Assembly (NCBI RefSeq): GCF_019880245.1
Contig: NZ_CP082288.1
Location: forward strand, 1-64,000
Direction of reading: 5' to 3'
DNA from: Halobaculum roseum
Lineage (GTDB): Archaea > Halobacteriota > Halobacteria > Halobacteriales > Haloferacaceae
DNA: 64,000 nucleotides
Each line of letters begins with the position of its first letter. Position 1 is the stretch's first letter. Under the pieces are notes generated by a model, which saw nothing but the letters and a program-made list of their open reading frames with translations, did no database searches and had not been told where the DNA came from. Positions 60,158-64,000 of the stretch are shown here, piece by piece. Position numbers and translations under genes: made by a program.

Positions 60158-62073
60158 TGTCTAGAACCGCGCACGGGCAAACGGTCGCGTGGGGGGCGGC
60201 AGGGATCCCCCTCGTGATCGCGCTCGTGCAGACGTTGTTGGCGCTGTTCGGCTACACGTCGAACTCGGCGGGGCTCACGCCCATCGCGGATCCGGTGTTG
60301 TCGATCCCCGTGCTGTTCGAAGCGGCGGTGGTGTTCAAGGACAGTTCGGCTGTCGTGATGGGGCTGTTCCTGCTCATCGCGCTGGCGTGGGCGGCCCAGG
60401 GCGGCGCGATGTTGCTCGTCGAGCACCGCGAGGCCGCCTACGGGGCGGCCACGCTCTCGTCGGTGCTGTTCTTCGCGCTGTTCTTCGGCGTGTACGCGCC
60501 GCTGACCTCGGCCGACGTCCCGCTCGTCCAGTTCGCCGCGTTCTACGCCGTTCCCGTATGTGCGGCCGCCCTCCAGTTGTTCGCGGTCGCGACGTACCCG
60601 TGGAACGAGGTGGTGCTCGAGGAGACCGGGGACGACCTCGGGCGTCTGGAGGCCGATCTAGCGAACAAGCGGTCGGCGTTCGACACCGCCTTCGACGCCC
60701 GCTTCGAGGGACTCGAGACGCTCTCGAACGTTGCCCCCGGCGGTGTTCGCGATGTCCGCGAGGGAGCCGAGGAGTTCCGTACACGTCTGGACGGGATCGA
60801 CGACGACATCGCCGAGGTACGAACGATGTCCGACGGCGAGGCCGCGCAGGCGGCCCGCGCCGGCGTCGAATCCGAGATCGACGGCCTCGATCCCGAGGCC
60901 CGGATCGAGGAGCTCACAGACCGGCTCCGTCAGGCGCTCGCCAGCGGGATCCGAACCGAGTACGGGGAGTTCGTCGTCCGCTCCGAGTACGGCGAACGCT
61001 ACCGAACGGTCAACCTCCCCACCAAACACCGTGAGGTGTCGATCCCGGGCGGCGCGGACGCGGTCCACCTCGATCACGTCGACGAGGAACTGGAGTCGCT
61101 GACGCGGTCGGCCGACTCGTTCGGCGCCGTCGCCGCGGCCGTCGAGGCGGTCGACGAACACCGTCAGCGCGTCCGCGCGCACGTTAGCGAGCGCGAGGCG
61201 CCCGTCGTCGAGGCGATCTCGACCGCGGAGTCCCGGCTCGATACGCTGGACGACCAGATCGAGGCGGTGGACGTTCCCTTCCGCGATCGGATCGACGAGG
61301 TGTTGGTCGCCGGACGCGACCCGGACCTCGCCGGCGCACGCGACGTGCAGTCGGATCTCGACCGCGCGCGCGAAGCGTTGCACGATTGCCAGTTCGACGA
61401 CGCGCTCTCGGTCGCCGAGGACGCCGCCGAGCGGGCGGCGATGCTCGTGACGACGGCGGAACTGTTGTCGACGCTGGAGGCGACGATCGACGCCCGTCAT
61501 GCCACCGTGTCGATCCCGACGGAGACCCCCGACGAATACATCGAGGCGATCGTTCCCGCCATCCGGGCCGGCTACGACGGCGTCGACGCGACCCTCGACG
61601 CCGGCGGCGGCCGGATCACGTTCACCTACGACGGCGTCGCGGACGGGACGGTTCCGGCCACCGATGTGGCGGCCGCGGGCGACACCTCCTCGGACGACGC
61701 CGGCGACCCGGCCGGTACATCGAACCAGCCCGATGCGGTCGAGACGGGATCGGGCCGGGAGTCGGTTCGCGTCGCGCCGCCGGAGGAGGTCGTCGACGGC
61801 GTGTTGTACGCGTTCCGCGAGTTCGAGCGCGTCGCCGAGGGCGACGACCGGATCGTCCAGTTCCGGCTGGAGGATCTCCCCGACTCGGTCGCGACCCGGG
61901 ACGTGCTCGTCAACGTCGAGCGGTTCGCCGGTCGACAGTCCGACCTGTTCGAGGCCGTCGACCTCCAGAGCCCCGAGCCGCCGGGGTTCATCGAGTTCAC
62001 CCCGGCCGAGGGCGAGTCGATCGAGCGATCCATGTCGGCGGCGCACCGGCGCTTCCGCGAAAAGTACACGTAA
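60157..62073 (+). CDS. Membrane coiled-coil protein encoded with the tubulin-like GTPase
   Basis: A 638-residue protein. Residues 1-155 hold four hydrophobic helices (AAGIPLVIALVQTLLALFGY; GLFLLIALAWAAQGGAMLLV; ATLSSVLFFALFFGVYAPL; FYAVPVCAAALQLFAVATY). Residues about 160-440 are long charged helices, probably coiled coil. From about 500 there is an acidic linker and a final soluble domain (VVDGVLYAFREFERVAEGDD). It is the first gene of the operon, 22 bases before the GTPase. A membrane anchor that recruits or is shaped by the GTPase is the natural reading. Confidence 0.8.
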   Translation: MSRTAHGQTVAWGAAGIPLVIALVQTLLALFGYTSNSAGLTPIADPVLSIPVLFEAAVVFKDSSAVVMGLFLLIALAWAAQGGAMLLVEHREAAYGAATLSSVLFFALFFGVYAPLTSADVPLVQFAAFYAVPVCAAALQLFAVATYPWNEVVLEETGDDLGRLEADLANKRSAFDTAFDARFEGLETLSNVAPGGVRDVREGAEEFRTRLDGIDDDIAEVRTMSDGEAAQAARAGVESEIDGLDPEARIEELTDRLRQALASGIRTEYGEFVVRSEYGERYRTVNLPTKHREVSIPGGADAVHLDHVDEELESLTRSADSFGAVAAAVEAVDEHRQRVRAHVSEREAPVVEAISTAESRLDTLDDQIEAVDVPFRDRIDEVLVAGRDPDLAGARDVQSDLDRAREALHDCQFDDALSVAEDAAERAAMLVTTAELLSTLEATIDARHATVSIPTETPDEYIEAIVPAIRAGYDGVDATLDAGGGRITFTYDGVADGTVPATDVAAAGDTSSDDAGDPAGTSNQPDAVETGSGRESVRVAPPEEVVDGVLYAFREFERVAEGDDRIVQFRLEDLPDSVATRDVLVNVERFAGRQSDLFEAVDLQSPEPPGFIEFTPAEGESIERSMSAAHRRFREKYT

Positions 62074-62095
62074 CCGCATCCATAGAGACTACAAA

Positions 62096-63733
62096 ATGAC
62101 CGAATCCTGCGAGATCTGTTTTACCGCACCGGCGGACTGGGAGGAGGATAGCATCGAGGAACACGTTCTGAACGCCCACGGCGACGCGCAGCCGTCGGTG
62201 CGAGCCATCTACGGCGACCGGTTCGCTCACCTGTTCGAGGAGGGTACGGGCGAGGACGGCGACGGAGCCGGCGGAGCGGACGCCCCCGACGCCCCCGCCG
62301 GCGGCGACGCCCCGACGGATCTGGGCGGCGCCGAGGACCTGGGGCCGGTGTCGATGGACGACGACGGCGAGATGTACGGCCGCAAGTGGTTCCTCATCGG
62401 GATCGGCGGCGCCGGCAACAACATCGTCGACGCCGTGTTGATGCGTCGCGACACCCTCGCGCGCAACCACGAGGACCGCGCCCGCATCTGGCAGGGCGGG
62501 CTCGCGGGCTACGGCCTGCTCAACACCAACATCGCGGAGTTGGAGCAGACCTACTACACGAAGGAGCTGAAGGAGTACTCCCGCAACGACCTGCTGTCGA
62601 ACTCGATCATCGGGTTCGGCAAGCACGGCTACAGCGGGATGGGGTACCGCTGGAGCAACGGCGCGAAGGTGGCGGCGGCCGACTTCGCCGACGGGAGCAA
62701 TCCCTTCCGCGACCGCTGGGACATGACGAGCCAGGACATCCGCGACGCGCAGGCGGTGATGCTCGTCCACAGCGTCACGAAGGGGACCGGCTGCGGGGCG
62801 ACGCCGGTCATCGCCGAGAAGCTCCGCGAGGAGGTCCAGGAGTCGGGACTCGTAATCGACCAGGCGATCCTCAGCTCCGTCGTCATCCCCTCGGAGGGCG
62901 GCCAGCAGTCGGCCGTCGGCGGCCGCGCGAAGACGAACGGCGTGATCGGCCTGTCGCGAATCTCGCGGTCGGCCGACGCGATCATCCCGTTCAACAACGA
63001 CCACCTGCGCCGTGCGAGCACCGACATCGAGCCGCGTATCGAGGGGATCGACCAGTACAACCCGCCGGAGTTCGCGGACCTCAACAAGCCGCTGGTGGCG
63101 TTCCTGGAGGCGTTCACGATGTCGTCGACGCCGCAACTCACCGACCGCGACGCGACGATGAGCATCCGCGGGAGCGTCTTCGACGTGGCCGACAGCTTCC
63201 GGCTGGTCGAGGACAAGTATCCGCACGACATGGCGCCCGAGGAGCGCCCGGCGGTCGTGCTCGCGCCGGCGCTGGGCCGGCTTCGATCGGACGACATCTC
63301 GCGGTCGAGCCTCGAACTGCTCGCGCGCAACACGCTGTTGCAGAACCGGCTCGCCGACTTCGACCCCTCGACGGCGTGGGGCGGCAACTTCATGATCTAC
63401 GGGCCGGAGGAGCAGATGTCGGACGTCTCCGAGTTCGTAACCGACGGGACGCTCCAGGAGATCCTCAACGGCGACGAGTTCCTCGACGCCGGCTCGCGTT
63501 CTGGCGTCGAGACCGTCGACGTGCAGCTGAACCAGCTCGTCATCCCGTACCTCGACGACGTGTTCATGTGGGGGACTCTGTGGAACCCACGGATGCCGTC
63601 GCTGGAGTCGATGTACGAGCACGCCAAGCGCCTGAAGGACGAGGGCCAGAGCGTGCAGGCGGAGGACATCCGCGACGTGTGGAACGAGGTGCAGCCGTTA
63701 TTCGACTGCCTCGGCCGGTCCAACATGCTGTGA
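62096..63733 (+). CDS. Divergent tubulin/FtsZ-superfamily GTPase with N-terminal zinc-finger-like motif
   Basis: A 545-residue protein. CEICFTAPADW with EEHVLNAH gives C-x2-C-x14-H-x4-H at residues 5-28. An acidic linker follows, then the GTPase domain: FLIGIGGAGNNIVDAVLM at 99-116, LLNTNIAELEQ at 141-151 (cf. NTD in FtsZ), the T4-type loop VTKGTGCGATPVIAEKL at 227-243, and YNPPEFADLNKP at 321-332 in the T7 position. It is neither FtsZ1 nor FtsZ2 nor CetZ. I think it belongs to the FtsZ-like families described from genome comparison and linked to membrane remodelling. Confidence 0.87.
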   Translation: MTESCEICFTAPADWEEDSIEEHVLNAHGDAQPSVRAIYGDRFAHLFEEGTGEDGDGAGGADAPDAPAGGDAPTDLGGAEDLGPVSMDDDGEMYGRKWFLIGIGGAGNNIVDAVLMRRDTLARNHEDRARIWQGGLAGYGLLNTNIAELEQTYYTKELKEYSRNDLLSNSIIGFGKHGYSGMGYRWSNGAKVAAADFADGSNPFRDRWDMTSQDIRDAQAVMLVHSVTKGTGCGATPVIAEKLREEVQESGLVIDQAILSSVVIPSEGGQQSAVGGRAKTNGVIGLSRISRSADAIIPFNNDHLRRASTDIEPRIEGIDQYNPPEFADLNKPLVAFLEAFTMSSTPQLTDRDATMSIRGSVFDVADSFRLVEDKYPHDMAPEERPAVVLAPALGRLRSDDISRSSLELLARNTLLQNRLADFDPSTAWGGNFMIYGPEEQMSDVSEFVTDGTLQEILNGDEFLDAGSRSGVETVDVQLNQLVIPYLDDVFMWGTLWNPRMPSLESMYEHAKRLKDEGQSVQAEDIRDVWNEVQPLFDCLGRSNML

Positions 63734-63736
63734 CCC

Positions 63737-64000
63737 ATGTCGGGACCACCAATCGCGGCCGTGTTCATGGGCCTGTTCGGCGGCTCGGAGGAACCCGACA
63801 TCGAGGCGATCGCGGATCGCCTCGGCTCGCGGCCGACCGAGGGCGACGTAAAGCGGACGCTCGGCGAACTCGAGGAGTCGCTTGACCGGCTCGCTGCGGC
63901 CGCCGACATCGCCGGCCCCGACGGCCGCGTCGAGAACGACGCTCCGCCCGCCGACAAGGCGCGCGAACTCGCGACGCTGGTCGAGCGTGGACGCCTCAGC
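63737..64000 (+). CDS. Helical protein, third gene of the GTPase operon (cut by window end)
   Basis: ATG 63737 follows the GTPase stop by three bases. The visible 88 codons read IAAVFMGLFGGSEEPDIEAI, then RLGSRPTEGDVKRTLGEL and further charged helices, with no stop before the edge. An N-terminal hydrophobic patch is followed by a soluble helical region that may be coiled coil. No family is recognisable from this part. Confidence 0.75.
   Translation, partial: MSGPPIAAVFMGLFGGSEEPDIEAIADRLGSRPTEGDVKRTLGELEESLDRLAAAADIAGPDGRVENDAPPADKARELATLVERGRLS

Noticed and set aside
62386-63885. A 499-codon frame inside the tubulin-like GTPase gene
   Set aside because: Arginine- and glycine-rich shadow in the +1 frame; the GTPase frame has all the motifs.
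1-64000. CRISPR arrays, rRNA and tRNA genes
   Set aside because: No regularly spaced repeats, no rRNA-like conserved stretches and no cloverleaf-like sequence were found on reading both strands.

Overview
The window reads as a haloarchaeon (class Halobacteria). The DNA is GC-rich, the proteins are acidic and rich in Asp and Glu, several exported proteins carry twin-arginine signals, one protein ends in a PGF-CTERM sorting tail, HalOD1 domains occur, many genes look leaderless with a TATA box about 25 bp before the ATG, and an iron-regulator palindrome of the TTTTAGG-N4-CCTAAAA type is present. I cannot name the genus. No rRNA, tRNA, CRISPR array or intact insertion sequence was seen. All functions come from reading motifs in the sequence; no database search was run.

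Region 1-4.8 kb looks accessory and plasmid-like: a repeat- and palindrome-rich leader, a ParA-type ATPase with a translationally coupled acidic partner, and two poorly known genes, one of which carries four ribosome-modulation-factor-like repeats. Region 4.8-9.7 kb is a four-gene acyl-CoA operon (MmgE/PrpD protein, acyl-CoA dehydrogenase, MaoC hydratase, acetyl-CoA hydrolase/CoA-transferase). Region 9.7-16.2 kb holds DUF389, AIM24, DoxX and VIT1/CCC1 proteins, then an iron locus: a DtxR-type repressor and a Tat lipoprotein binding protein with a flavoprotein, each unit headed by a matching operator. Region 16.2-20.4 kb has an ADP-forming acyl-CoA synthetase with a DRTGG-domain partner, and endonuclease III.

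Region 20.6-25.1 kb is a tight operon for a surface or secreted assembly: a Tat-exported protein with four PKD domains and a long hydrophobic helical tail, a CARDB-like protein, and a PGF-CTERM protein. Two histidine kinases follow. At 29.5-30.9 kb lies the wreck of a glycine-betaine-type ABC transporter, then a solitary haem-copper oxidase subunit I, a multi-helix membrane protein, and a set of two related membrane proteins with an ArsR-type regulator.

Region 37.7-41.9 kb is mosaic. An intact luciferase-like (LLM) oxidoreductase gene is followed by two eroded copies of its ends at 40.15-40.35 and 41.80-41.88 kb. Between the copies sit a secreted endonuclease/phosphatase-fold protein and an MNT-HEPN pair. 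Region 42-52 kb is mixed and includes a tandem-duplicated-domain protein, a Tat-exported cysteine-peptidase-like membrane protein, an aldo/keto reductase, a tyrosine recombinase and small HalOD1/winged-helix regulators.

Region 52.2-55.5 kb is a divergent sulfur-handling cluster (split YeeE/YedE transporter, rhodanese-metallo-beta-lactamase protein, TusA, DsrE-like). It is followed by cytochrome bd oxidase (cydAB plus an 86-residue third gene). The right end (60.1-64.0 kb) holds a three-gene operon for a membrane coiled-coil protein, a divergent tubulin/FtsZ-superfamily GTPase with an N-terminal zinc-finger-like motif, and a helical protein cut by the window edge. I regard this last operon as the best candidate for a little-described system.
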